From the NCBI GenBank assembly GCA_003990745.1, contig RBNI01004329.1, forward strand, positions 1 to 14,238: a stretch of 14,238 nt of DNA, in the 5' to 3' direction. This DNA comes from Jimgerdemannia flammicorona. Taxonomy: Eukaryota > Mucoromycota > Endogonomycetes > Endogonales > Endogonaceae. Each line of letters starts with the position of its first letter. The first letter of the stretch is position 1. Shown one piece after another: positions 1-9,460 of this stretch. The notes below the pieces were generated by a model that saw only the letters and a program-made list of their open reading frames with translations, searched no databases and was not told the origin of the DNA. The position numbers and the translations under genes were made by a program.

Positions 1-678
1 GGGGGAGCCCTAGGGGAATTGGATAGGAGTGGGATACTATGTATTATATAGAAGATAGTGGGTGTGTTAATATGGCATCTATGTGAAAAAAAGAAAAACA
101 ATATCTGGCTAAAGGATTCTAGAGCTATATAATATATGATGCTATAAAGAGAATAGCTCTATATATATGAGCCTTTTGAATACTCTATATTTATCAAGTT
201 AGGTGATAATAATATCATCTATACTTAAGAAAGGGGAAATGTGGGGATACATCTCTATAGAAATATCATTGAGCTTACTGCTACTCTTAGAGATATACTA
301 TATGCTCCAGAGATAGGTAAGAATTTCTTTTTAATGAGAAAGATGATATCTTGTAATAACAAAGAAATACATATATATACAAAGAGCACTACTATATATG
401 ATTCACATAATAATAAGCTTATAATAGCTTCAAAATATGGAAATCTTTATATGATCAATAGGATACCAAACAGTATGAAAGAATTTGTATATATGATAAC
501 TATACCTGATATATCTAATATGTAGCATCAATACTTAGGACATGTTGACAAGATGAGTCTCGAACATATAATAAGAAGTGGCTCAGTAAATGGATTGCTA
601 GTATATATATATCTGGAGGATAGCTTTTGCAAGATATGTGTGGAAAAAAAAGCTTTCTGATAATTATTCAATAAATAA

Positions 679-1140
679 TTGAAGCATACCTTGGAGATTC
701 TCAATCTAATCTATACAGATATATGTGGCCTGGTATATACTCTATCACATTTCAGCAGGAGATATTTTCTGACATTTATCAACAATTATATATATAAGAC
801 ATATGTATATTTTCTATCAGCAAAGAGTAAAGCCTTAGAGAAATTCAAAGAATTGAAAGCAATTACCAAAAATGAGATAGGATATAGAATACATACTATA
901 TAGTCAGATAATAAACATGAATATATCAATAATGTATTCTGGAAATTCCTGATGAAACAGAGCATATCCCATCAAACAACAGCTCCTTATATGTCTCAAT
1001 AGAATGTTATGGCTGAGCAATTTAACTATACAGCCATAGAAATAGCATGTATAATGATTAATACCACTAGTCTAGGATATTCCTATTAGACTGAAGTCAT
1101 CAACATGGTATATATATTTGTAATAAATGTATATCACAAT
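679..1140 (+). pseudogene. copia integrase catalytic core remnant
   Basis: Best preserved part of the copia pol. The rve-type core would catalyse 3' processing and strand transfer of element cDNA into the genome. The first Asp lies in TDICG, the second in SDNKHEY (a decayed SDNGGEY), and the Glu follows TAPYMSQ-stop-N, the decayed form of the copia signature TAPYTPQQNG. All three acidic residues survive, and the D35E spacing is exact. An in-frame TAG at 901-903 sits where copia integrases commonly have Gln, and a second TAG about 1000-1002 falls in the QQN signature. Upstream, TGA and TAA stops at about 658-663 separate it from the zinc motif. It is an inactive remnant nested inside the larger pol pseudogene. 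Confidence 0.8.
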
Positions 1141-2538
1141 TGTTAAGCAAGGAAGCTGGTAATAATAATAAGCATAAGGATAATGATCTTACTCCTAAAG
1201 AATTATGGAAAAGATCTAAGCTGAATATATCCCATCTAGGCATATTTGGATGTGATGCATATGTCCTTGACAAAAGCAATATTAACTAGCATAAATTTGA
1301 ACTAAAGATGATCAAGTATATACTCCTTAGATATAGTAGGAAATCATATAGGCTTTAGAATCTATATATAGAAACATCCATAGAAACCTCTATATCTACA
1401 TTCCAACTATTACTGCCAATATCTCTGATGATTTCAGTAGTTAATCAAAACCATTTCCAACTACTATATGTGCCTGAGCCAGAGTTGCTTAAGCCAAGAA
1501 TTACCAAAATCAAAGATGAAGATGATGATGGTAAATCCTACAATAATAAAGAATCTTCTATGAAGGGCAAACAAATGTAAAAGTGCTCCAATATATGCCA
1601 AGAGATACATTCAGAATTAGGAAGTTATTTAGACATATCAGCAAGCTCTAGATAGTAGTAATGTAAAGACCACATGAGCTATACTAAAGTATATAAATGT
1701 ATATATATTGTGACACCATTCAGTGAGCCATATACATACAATGAGGTTATGCAATATCATGATAATAAGAAATAAGAATGTGCAATAAATGAGGAATATA
1801 ATTCACTCATTAAGAATATCAGATGAGATCTAGTATCTCTTCTGCCAAAATATTAAGCAATTAAATCCAAGTAGATGTATAGGATAAAGCATAATACTGG
1901 TAGTAATATAGAGTAGTATAAAGCTCATTTTGTTGCCAAGGACTATTTACAGGATTATGACATAGACTATAATGAGACAATTACTGATATTCAAGCTTAC
2001 TTCACTTAGAATACTTCTTGTAATTGGTACAGTATATAACCTTGAAATCTATTAAATGGATATCAAGATGGTATTTCTGAATACTGATATAAATACTGAA
2101 CTATAAATCCATCAACCACAAGGATATAAAACAGCAAGCTAATATGCAGATTATATAAGAGATTATATAGTATTAAGCAAGTAGTATAGTTATAGAATAA
2201 AAGGATTGATAGACATCTCTTTGATAATAGATTCATATATTGTAAAGTAGATAATTGTATATATATCCAGTATTATAATAATTGTATAGTATTTGTTAGC
2301 ATATAGTTCAATGATATAATTATTATTACCGATAAGAATATACTTAATAGAGTAAAGAAAACTCTATGCCAAGAATTCAAAATGATCTATAAAGATTATA
2401 TATATGTCCTTTCTTTTGGAGATATCAATTATACATAACAGAAACACCCATACTATATATCTCTCACAAGAAACATATACCAAAGCCATCCTCAAACACT
2501 TCAATATAAGTGAATATAAGTCAGTGAGCACTCTTATA

Positions 2539-2554
2539 GATACTTCTGTGAAGT
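2539..2554 (+). repeat. Target-site duplication, left copy (LINE insertion)
   Basis: GATACTTCTGTGAAGT lies immediately before LINE-type sequence. The same 16 bases with one difference (T to A at the eleventh base) follow the A19 tail at 8225-8240. In the copia RT both copies read DTS-V/E-K in phase with the flanking protein, so this is duplicated target DNA, not part of the LINE. A direct repeat of this length flanking a poly(A)-tailed element is the hallmark of target-primed reverse transcription. Confidence 0.9.
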
Positions 2555-2735
2555 CGCTGTATCTCTTTCCAGTACCATTCAGGTTACACAACCTTTGGAA
2601 GGCACTTACAACATTGTTTTTGGAGAAAAAAGGCTCCCAACATTGCGACCAACAGGCAACCTGAGGTGTGTACTGGGTAGGGTGGCCCAAGTACTTTTGA
2701 CTGGCAGCAGGTGGGGAGGGGCCCAGGTGGGGGGT
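2555..2735 (+). other. LINE 5' untranslated region
   Basis: Sequence between the left target-site duplication and the first plausible ORF1 methionine (2736, frame 3). A longer frame is open from 2595, so translation could start earlier. There is no recognisable promoter motif; an internal promoter is expected for LINEs of this kind, but nothing in the bases proves it. The stretch becomes G-rich from about 2680. The end of the reverse transcript, and therefore whether this is the true 5' end or a mild truncation, cannot be judged because the second copy runs out of the window. Confidence 0.5.
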
Positions 2736-4563
2736 ATGAGGGGACTACTGGCAGGTGGACATAGAAAGGGCAGAGGTGGTGGCAGAGGCTCAGGATCTGG
2801 AAGGGCAAGCTTCACAAAGATGGTGAAGGGGAGGGAGCAGCCCTTGGAAGGGGGGGCAGTGAAGCTGGGAGAGTAGTGGCTGGGGGGAGTGTGGCTGCTG
2901 AAGGCAATGGGACTGTCAATCTGGAAAAAAATTCAGATGTGATGGCTGATGGCAAGGCTGAGCAGCTGAGGCTTAGAAGACAAGGGGACTTAGTGGATGG
3001 TATAACAGGCCTGGCAGTGGCCCTGTTGCTCAAAAAATCAATCTTGGCATTTGCAGTTATACTGTGCTTCTGGGGCTTAGCAGTGATAGTGAAAATGATA
3101 CTAGGGCATATCACTAAGCAGGTGGCAGGAGCTGTGTCCATGAAGTTTTTGAAGGGACTTGAAGGAGTGGAGGTGGGTTTTGAGGAGGCAACACCACTGG
3201 AGGAGGTGCTGAAGGCTGGATTGGTAGTTGGGGAGATGTGTGTTCTGATGGTACATTGCCTGAAGTGGGATCCCAGGGTGGTCCAACTGTTGGTAAAAGG
3301 AGTGCTGATGGTGACGGTGATGGAGACAAGAAAGAGAGTTGAGGATTTCATGGTGAAATATGGAGAGGTGGTGGATATCAGATTCAGGGTCTGGGAAGGG
3401 ACCTCACTCAGAACTGGTGACATGGATGTGAGGATTCAGCTGGCTGAGAAGGAATCTACTGGGAAGGCGAGAGCAATCTTGTATAAGGTGACAAGGGTGA
3501 AGGGAAGTGAGGAGGAGGAGGAGGATTTATTGGAAGCACTGGAAGAGTTGGGCAGTGCTGTAGAGAGGAGAGCAAATGCTTGGGAGGCTTTTGTGGAATC
3601 GACACACTTGGAGGTAGTGGATGGAAAGCAGATTCGAGTGACCAAGGAGCAGTAGGAAAGGGCTCAGGGGTATAAGAGACAGAAAGAGCTGCTGGCCAAG
3701 CTGGATAACAGACCACTGGGGGATACAAGCAAGGTGAAGGGCACAGGGGGAGCTGAAGTGAGTGTCTGGGCTAGCGAGGGGGAGGGGAAGGACAAGAAGG
3801 AGGCAGGGGAGGATAAGGAGAAGCCTAGTAATGATCCATATGCAGATGGTATGCTGGAGGTTTGGGAGGAGGACTGGGAGGGCTCCCCTACCCCTACCCC
3901 TCTTATCAGGCACAGCCCGGCTTCCTGAAACATAGTGGTAGAGGATGTGCCAATGCAAGAGGCTCAGAGGGTGCAATTTGGAGTTCTGGAGGTGGCATAT
4001 GGGGGACAGGTGGTGGCAGCTGGAGAGGAGGAACTGCTGGATGTCCCAGAGGTATGGGATGAGTCTGCAAGCACTGGAGCTGACACCACATATTAGATGG
4101 AGGGAGGCTGGTAACTCTGGGGGGGAAGGAGGTGGGGAACTTACTTTGGATGTACCAGATAATAAATAACCTAGTGGCAGAAGAGTTGGGGGAGGTGGAC
4201 TTGTGAGTGATAAGTGATTAGTATTGGGTAAGGATACTGCAGGGGGATGGAGTAATGAAGGCATTGAAGGCAGAAATTCTTGCAGTATACCTGGAGGAGG
4301 AAGGGTATGAGGTGGATAAGGAGAGGGAGGCAGAGATGGTGGTCATTACTGGAGAGAGGGCCAAATACTGCTGGAACAAGTGTCATGGACTGCAGCTCTG
4401 GCAGGAGGCATGCATAGAATACCGAGAGGAGTTCGAAGAGAAGGCAGATAGAGATATGAATGAACTGCTGGCTGGATTAGAGGCTCAGAGGGCAGAAGAG
4501 GAGGAGGTAGCTGCGGAATACAATCTGGATACAGTGCAGGAGGAGATGAGCATGGAGCAGTAG
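2736..4563 (+). pseudogene. LINE ORF1 (putative nucleic-acid-binding Gag-like protein), broken
   Basis: ORF1 of the + strand LINE, assembled from three frames. The N-terminal part (2736 to about 2850) is rich in Gly and Arg, with an RGGGRG-type segment that suggests RNA binding. A run of seven G at 2850-2856 lies near the point where coding shifts to the frame of 2876-3655. That frame reads on through a TAG (3653) and TGA (3926) to a TAG at 4094, where the other copy has TGG (Trp). After a frameshift at about 4100-4140 it continues past TGA and TAG codons near 4204 and 4216 and ends in a Glu-rich, probably coiled-coil tail. The TAG at 4561-4563 is matched by a TAG in the - strand copy, so I take it as the genuine ORF1 stop. 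I recognise no named domain in the middle; no zinc knuckle is visible. Confidence 0.65.
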
Positions 4564-4593
4564 AGATTGATTGATAACATAACATATTTCATT

Positions 4594-7500
4594 ATGAACA
4601 GTACAACCAACATTTTTTCTTTAAATGTGAATGGGTTATAGGGTGCTGCTCGATGTAGGAACATTTTTACTTGGATGAAGGGATTGGAGGCCGATCTCTT
4701 CCTCTTACAGGATATCAGGTGTGAGGATGATTCTGATAAGATGGAATGGATGAAGGAATGGGGAGGTGTGGCGATTTGGAAGGGCAAGGTTGGGATTTTG
4801 GTTCAGAAAGGCAGAGGGGAGATATAGGATGTGAGGAGCTGGGGAGAGAGACTGGTCTGGGGTGAGTGGATTTGTGCAGGCTGGGAGCCAGTTACAGTTG
4901 GCTCCTGTTACTGCCCTGCTATAAGGGGTGAGTATGTAGATTGGGTGAAAGGTTTACAGGAGAGTGGGATTCTTGCAGAGACTGGGGTAGATATGCTTGG
5001 GGGAGATTTCAATATGGTTTGGGACATACTGTTGGATAGAACAGATGGAGGACGAGGTGCTGAGAGCAGGAGTGGAGGACTGGTGGCATGGGAGGAAGTA
5101 GAAAGGCTAAGTGCACTGGTAGATGCTGGTAGGGAGTGCTGGGGGAATAGGAGGATTTATATACATTGGGCAGGGGGTCTGGGGACAAGAATCGACTGGA
5201 TTTTGATGGCCAGCTGCTGGGGCCTAGATGTTTGGAAGTCACTGGAGGTGGAATGGTGTCCATGGTCGGATCACTGGGGCTTTTGGGACAGGGGTGCTTT
5301 GGGGGAAGTGGGGATGGGCCTGGACATTGGCATCTCAATTCCTCTTTGTTAGATGACAAGACCCAGTGGAATGAGTGGGCTAAGGATATTCAGCTGAGGG
5401 TAGAGAACTGGTGGTGGGAAGGTGCCTCAGTTGGGATTCAGTGGATGAGGATGAAGGAGATGGCCAAGATTTACTGGAGGGAGGCTGGCAAGGAGGCAGG
5501 GAAGCAGAGAAGGTGAAGAGTGCATTGGGCTTCTACTAGATTGACTAGGCTTCTGGAGGAGTGGGCGAGGCTAATGATGTTGGAGGGAGAAGAAGGTTGG
5601 AGATTAATGAGGGCGAAAATAGAGGTTGGGGAACTACAACAGGTGCTGCAGGAAGAGGAAGAGGAAAGGGTACAGAGCTTGGAGGCATAGCTTTGCTGGC
5701 AGGATCTGGAGGAAGGGAAGAGGCCTTCCAAGTTCCTTACAAGGGCCCTTAGGGTGAGATGGATACAGCAATAGTGGAAAGAGGTGTTGGACTCAGATGG
5801 TATACTAGTGCATGGTGTACAGGACATTCTTGGATCACTGAAGGAGCATTGGAGTGGATTGTGAAGTGAGGAGGAGGGTGGGGCAGATGCTGCTACCATT
5901 GACCAAACCTTGGAGAATTGGCACCCACCATAAGTTGAGGGGCTAGGTGACCTGGTGATGTCTGTACAGGAGGATGAGATCTATCAGGTTCTTGCTGTGA
6001 CAATGCCAGGTACAGTACCTGGGGAGGATGGTCTGCTCTGGGACTTTTGGAAGCGAATGGCTGGAGTCCCAGGGGTGATGGAAGAGATGACAGCATTGTG
6101 TGACTTTATTCTACAGACAGGGAGGTGGGTAGGGGAGCAGAACCTTGGGTGGGTGACACTGCTTTATAAGAACAAAGGAAGGTGGGAGGATTGGAAGAAC
6201 TGGTGGCCGATAATGTTGCTAGATATGGACAGAAAGTTAGTAACTAAGGTGGTGGTGGCAAGACTACAGAAGGTGGCCCAGCAAGTCATGGGTGTTGAGC
6301 AGAGGGGATTTGTGGGTGGTCAGCTCATCAGGGATGGCACAGCCTGGGTACATGGAGTTATTGAAGGGGCAAGGGCCTGTAGACTGGATGGGTGTCTAGT
6401 CTTCTTGGACCAGGAGAAGGCTTATGACTGGGTGCAAAGAGTCTGGCTGGCGAAAGTTTTGGATAGAATAGGGGTGCCCCAGGGGGACCCACTGTCCCCC
6501 ATTTTGTATGCTCTTTCCCTGGAACCCCTTATGGACAGAATCAGGTGGAGGATAGTGGGGCTCTCAGACTTTGGCATTGGTGGAAAGTTGGGGCCTTTGC
6601 AGATGACATGGTGGTTGGTTTGGGATCGATTGCTGATGTTGAAGAGCTCAAGAAGACTGTGGAGTGGTATGAGGAGAACTCTGGAGCTAAGCTGAATTGG
6701 CATAAGTGTGAAATAATAGTGCTAGGCAATGGTCTGGTGGGAGGGGAGGTTATAGGAACAATCATCCCTGCCAGTGAAGTAGTGTGGTACTTGGGCATCT
6801 ATCTGTCAGTCTATGGGTCAGTTCTGCCCAGGCTTTGGTGGGAGCAGAGGATTGGAATCTAGAAGGAGGCTCTGTGGAGTTGGGAGAGAAGACAATTTTC
6901 TCTGGCAGGGTGGGTCTCGATTTTGAATGTCTACTGGCTACCAAAGTTGTGGTATCTGGTGTATCATCTAGACTTCCCAGCCTAGGTGGTGAAGAGATTG
7001 ATAAAGTCAGCAAAGGAATGGATTTGGGCTGGCAGGCAGAGTCAGATTGGTTGGGAGACCTTGTCCTTATCAGTGGTGAGAGGTGGTCTTGGGCTGGTTG
7101 ACTTTCCAAAATGGTTACACTGCTTGAGAGTATGGTGGCTAAAGAGGGCAGTGGAATTGAGAGGAGGTGGTTGGGTTCCACTGCTACAGAAGATCTGGGA
7201 GAGGCCCTCATCGCCAAGAGGCTCAACTGGTGATCTCCTCTCATTGGTTGGACTTCAGAACACTGAACAACTGTGATATAAGGGATTTTGGTGGAGGATA
7301 GTAGAGGGGGTGTACCGCATTGGAATCTGTTGGTAGGGGAATGAAGGGGAGGTGGCTTGGGGCCCAGCGATGTGGAGATGGGATCATATACTGCTGGGTG
7401 GTGCTTCTTTAATTGAGTTTGACATTGGTGATGGAATGGAATGCCAAAGGGGACTGGGCCAGGATCTGTGGCCTAGCAGTTGGCAAAGAGTTGGAATTGG

Positions 7501-8143
7501 TGAGGAGTGGAACTAGTATAGTGTTTGGACCTGAAGTGCTGCAGTGAGAAAGTGGTTGCCACCAAAGTACTGGGTGGTCTGGTAGAGCATATTGTGGAGG
7601 AATGTAATGCTCAACTTTCACTTGGGGCACCTGATCATAGGGGGTTGCTTTCACTATGAGGAGTGCCATAATGTAGGGCAGGAGGGGGGTTATGTACAGA
7701 TGCCTGAACATTGGCTAGGAGAGTGTGAGGTATTGGGGGATTTTTGGTGGATAATTGGGGAATGCTTGGGGGTATGGTGTAGGGGAGATGAAGTATGGGG
7801 GAGGTGGGAGGACTTGAGGGATAGATTGGTAGGGGGGATAGGGAAGGAGTGGCTTACTTTGAGCTGGACTTTGGCTATTTGGGTAGGGCTGGCCTGTCAC
7901 TGACTATTTGTTTTTGAGAATAGGAGGAGACAGGGCTTGGGGGACCAGTTGTTGCGGTGGCATAGGCTGATGGAAGACACCTTAACAGGCTGGTGGCTTT
8001 GTTGGGGGCTGCAGAGTGGTCGGAGGTACTACTTAGTGGAGAAAATTTGTAGACAGAGTGGGGGGAGAGTTGAAGTAGTTGGTGAAAGGGTGATCTTTAT
8101 TCATGAGGAGGTGGAGAGGGGCCCCTCTATGGGGATTGGGTAG
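4594..8143 (+). pseudogene. LINE ORF2: APE endonuclease and reverse transcriptase, broken
   Basis: ORF2 would nick target DNA and reverse-transcribe the LINE RNA. Start chosen at the ATG of MNSTTN, which is conserved in both copies and lies 30 bases after the ORF1 stop. The endonuclease (4594 to about 5290) shows NVNG, LLQD, GGDFN (4999-5013) and SDH (5266-5274). The linker runs to about 5950. The RT has GEDG (about 6020), DWKNW (a decayed NWRP block), motif A FLDQEKAYD, PQGDPLSP and the catalytic FADD (6596-6607). The C-terminus near 7640-7735 has a Cys/His cluster ending EHWLGEC, like zf-RVT. The frame changes by one base near 5281-5300 and again near 6594. Stops include TAG 4639, TAG 4828, TGA 5514, TAG 5772, TGA 5862, TAA 5931, TGA 7274, TAG 7583 and TGA 7901. 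A 105-bp segment of the RT palm is absent near 6470. Confidence 0.85.
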
Positions 8144-8205
8144 TGGGTGGTGATGATATAAACTTATTCATAGACTGGTAACAAAGGTGGAGTCCAAGTG
8201 ACTAT
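8144..8205 (+). other. LINE 3' untranslated region
   Basis: A short 62-base stretch between the ORF2 stop TAG (8141-8143) and the A tail. It contains no AATAAA. The last bases before the tail are GACTAT. Short 3' ends like this are normal for LINEs, whose 3' sequence is what the RT recognises for priming. The - strand copy is only poorly alignable here. Confidence 0.6.
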
Positions 8206-8224
8206 AAAAAAAAAAAAAAAAAAA
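8206..8224 (+). repeat. Poly(A) tail of the LINE (A19)
   Basis: Nineteen uninterrupted A residues directly before the right target-site duplication. This is the reverse-transcribed tail and fixes both orientation and the 3' boundary of the element. Its purity suggests the insertion is younger than the copia element, although homopolymer length can also be maintained by slippage. Confidence 0.93.
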
Positions 8225-8240
8225 GATACTTCTGAGAAGT
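8225..8240 (+). repeat. Target-site duplication, right copy
   Basis: GATACTTCTGAGAAGT follows the A19 tail and repeats 2539-2554 with one mismatch. Reading resumes in copia RT as DTSEKLRKSN. The two copies encode DTSVK and DTSEK, so either base could be ancestral. Confidence 0.9.
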
Positions 8241-8990
8241 TAAGAAAGTCAAATACTATACTCAAGGATGATGATAACAAAAACATTCCCTATTGGCAAG
8301 TGCTCAGCTCTCTCATATATCTCATGCTAAGAATGAGACCAGATATATCATATATTGTAAATAAGGTAGCACAGTACTCTTCCTGCTATAATAATTCAAA
8401 TTGGAGCCCTGTTAAGAGGATTTTCCAATACTTAAAGAGATCAGTATATTATATACTCTAATTGGACAGTGAATTTGGATTAAGCAGGAGAAATAGTAAG
8501 AGCAATAGCATTTAGCTATCTGGTGTATATGATACCAATTAAGTCAGAGACTTAGATAACTATTATTCTATAACTGGATACCTCTTCTACATTGTGACCA
8601 AGGATCTATCATTTCATGGTAAACATATAAACAGAGTTCTGTGGTAATATCATCAATAGAAGCAGAATACCAGGCATTATCATTAGAAATAAAAGAAGCT
8701 ATTTGGCTCTATAGACTAGCTTTACTCAGGGGAACTCTATGCTAATCAGACATAACAACTAGTTTATGATTGCACTTATCAAGAATCCAGTACACTGTGG
8801 CAGAATGAAACATATTGATAAACAACATCATTTTATATGTAAATACATAAAACTCAGTGCTATATATCTGAAATACATCTCTACAGAATATATAATTGCA
8901 GACTTATTGACCAAGGCCCTTCTAAGACCGAAATTTGAGCAATATACTAAAGAGATAGGTCTTATGAGCTATACACAAATATTTGGTTAA
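8225..8990 (+). pseudogene. copia pol pseudogene, 3' part (end of RT and RNase H)
   Basis: Continuation of the copia RT after the LINE: YWQVLSSLIYLMLRMRPDISY is the RT C-terminal block of copia elements (usually with RPDI), followed by WSPVKRIFQYLK. The RNase H region follows with an STTGY-like ITGYLF block, SSIEAEYQAL (the decayed SSTEAEY signature carrying a catalytic Glu), and, in another frame, KHIDKQHHFICKYIK and TEYIIADLLTKALLRPKFE (the copia HID-HF and ADxLTK blocks). The frame breaks at least at about 8460 and between the EAEY and KHID blocks. In-frame TAA at about 8538-8540 sits where DxDWAGD elements have Trp. The true stop is TAA at 8988-8990 after TQIFG. Confidence 0.85.
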
Positions 8991-9329
8991 CTACAGGACA
9001 ATTTTCAGACTATTAAAAAAGCCTCTTGTATCATCTATACATATATCTAACTTCTATATTGGTTATATCTCTCATTTATAAGAGGATTACATATATTATA
9101 TTTTTCATATTTTTCACCTATGAGAGGATATTTTGAGTATTTTGAAACACTTTTCGATCTGTAAAAATTCATTAAATATAGAATTTTATTCTATTTTTTT
9201 GGGTTATATATAGTTCTAATTTTTATATATATTTTGTATTACTTTTTATTTTAGTTTGCATACTTTTTTTTGGGTACATGTTGTATTTTTTTTTTTTTTT
9301 TTTTTTTTGATTATATATCTCATTGAGCA
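8991..9329 (+). other. copia 3' untranslated region, AT-rich, no gene
   Basis: About 340 bases between the pol stop and the polypurine tract. Very T-rich with no open frame of note. It holds runs of T8 (9264-9271) and T23 (9286-9308). A U-rich segment upstream of the polypurine tract is common in LTR retrotransposons, which would account for its position. I see no other structure in it. Confidence 0.55.
9286..9308 (+). repeat. Poly(T) tract, 23 bases
   Basis: Uninterrupted T run about 20 bases before the polypurine tract. Read on the other strand it is an A23 run, so the tail of an inserted - strand retroelement is a formal alternative. I find no LINE or SINE body ending here and no flanking duplication, so an expanded U-rich box of the copia element is the simpler reading. 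Confidence 0.6.
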
Positions 9330-9341
9330 GGAGTGTGGGGA
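9330..9341 (+). promoter_or_regulatory. Candidate polypurine tract (plus-strand primer)
   Basis: GGAGTGTGGGGA immediately precedes a TG dinucleotide that could open the 3' LTR. A G-rich purine tract at this place primes plus-strand cDNA synthesis in LTR retrotransposons. One T interrupts it (9335). Its position downstream of RNase H and next to TG supports the call; without the 5' LTR it cannot be confirmed. Confidence 0.5.
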
Positions 9342-9460
9342 TGGCAACTTGATATACTAGTATATAACCTTATACTATTCTATCAGATTTATATCATTCA
9401 TTAGTAATGTAAGAAATATACAATCTATACAACCTCAATAAAGTGCCTTCCTCTTTTACA
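9342..9460 (+). repeat. Candidate short copia 3' LTR (about 119 bp)
   Basis: Starts TGGCAACTTGATATAC directly after the polypurine tract and ends TTTTACA, giving the TG...CA ends of an LTR; a second CA at 9462-9463 is an alternative end. Inside are a TATA-like TATATAA (9361-9367) and an AATAAA (9437-9442) in the order expected for U3-R-U5. The length is very short for a copia LTR but within reach of small elements. No second copy exists in this window to test it, so this is a structural inference. Confidence 0.38.

Larger units (their letters stand above)
106..2554 (+). pseudogene. copia pol pseudogene, 5' part (protease, integrase, RT)
   Basis: Seen in order: a protease remnant DSRA at 115-126 followed by a KLGDNN block; a GAG-pre-integrase zinc motif with His at 526 and 541 and CxxC at 628-639; the integrase core from about 679, with Asp in TDICG (718), Asp in SDN (907) and Glu in AEQ (1015). 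The last two are separated by exactly 35 codons, the D,D35E spacing. The integrase C-terminal part contains KELW and FGCDAYV near 1200-1265. The RT begins near 1780 with EEYNSLIKN and IDYNET, has motif A (MDIKMVFLN) near 2056, and the catalytic YVDD is degraded to stop-F-N-D at 2304-2315. The reading frame breaks several times, for example between about 2315 and 2404. Stops replace conserved Gln (523, 901) and Trp (in NxTW and KW-V/M blocks near 1827 and 1872). Family assignment is firm; function is certainly lost. Confidence 0.85.
2555..8224 (+). mobile_element. L1-like LINE retrotransposon, near full length, nested in copia
   Basis: A 5,670-bp non-LTR retrotransposon bounded exactly by a 16-bp target-site duplication and ending in an A19 tail. 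It has two open reading frames: ORF1 (about 2736-4563) and ORF2 (4594-8143) with an APE-type endonuclease, RT and a C-terminal cysteine/histidine segment like zf-RVT. I see no RNase H domain, which with the GEDG and DWKNW blocks places it nearer the L1/Tx1 superfamily than fungal Tad1 elements; this is inference from motif resemblance. The sense strand is strikingly G-rich, C-poor and nearly lacks CpG. ORF2 is spread over three frames with several stops, so the element is dead although structurally complete at both ends. A relative lies inverted at about 9930-14238. Confidence 0.88.

Noticed and set aside
1..40. G-rich start of the window as the end of another LINE
   Set aside because: The composition resembles the LINE, but 40 bases show no alignable block or boundary.
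2812..4264. Long - strand open frames rich in Pro, Ser and Leu opposite LINE ORF1 (up to 245 codons)
   Set aside because: They are antisense shadows of a G-rich, C-poor coding strand, which produces CCN/TCN/CTN codons and few stops. They have no domain features.
5955..6695. RT as part of a bacterial-type defence system, retron or other novel RT system
   Set aside because: The RT is fused to an APE endonuclease and a zf-RVT-like tail, ends in a poly(A) tail and has a target duplication, so it is an ordinary LINE.
523..8143. Nuclear code with UAG (and UAA) read as Gln
   Set aside because: Many TAG codons do sit at Gln positions, but TAG, TAA and TGA also fall at conserved Trp positions in the copia RT and RNase H and at TGG positions of the other LINE copy. 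Frameshifts and lost catalytic Asp residues show general decay. C-to-T/G-to-A mutation explains all of these.
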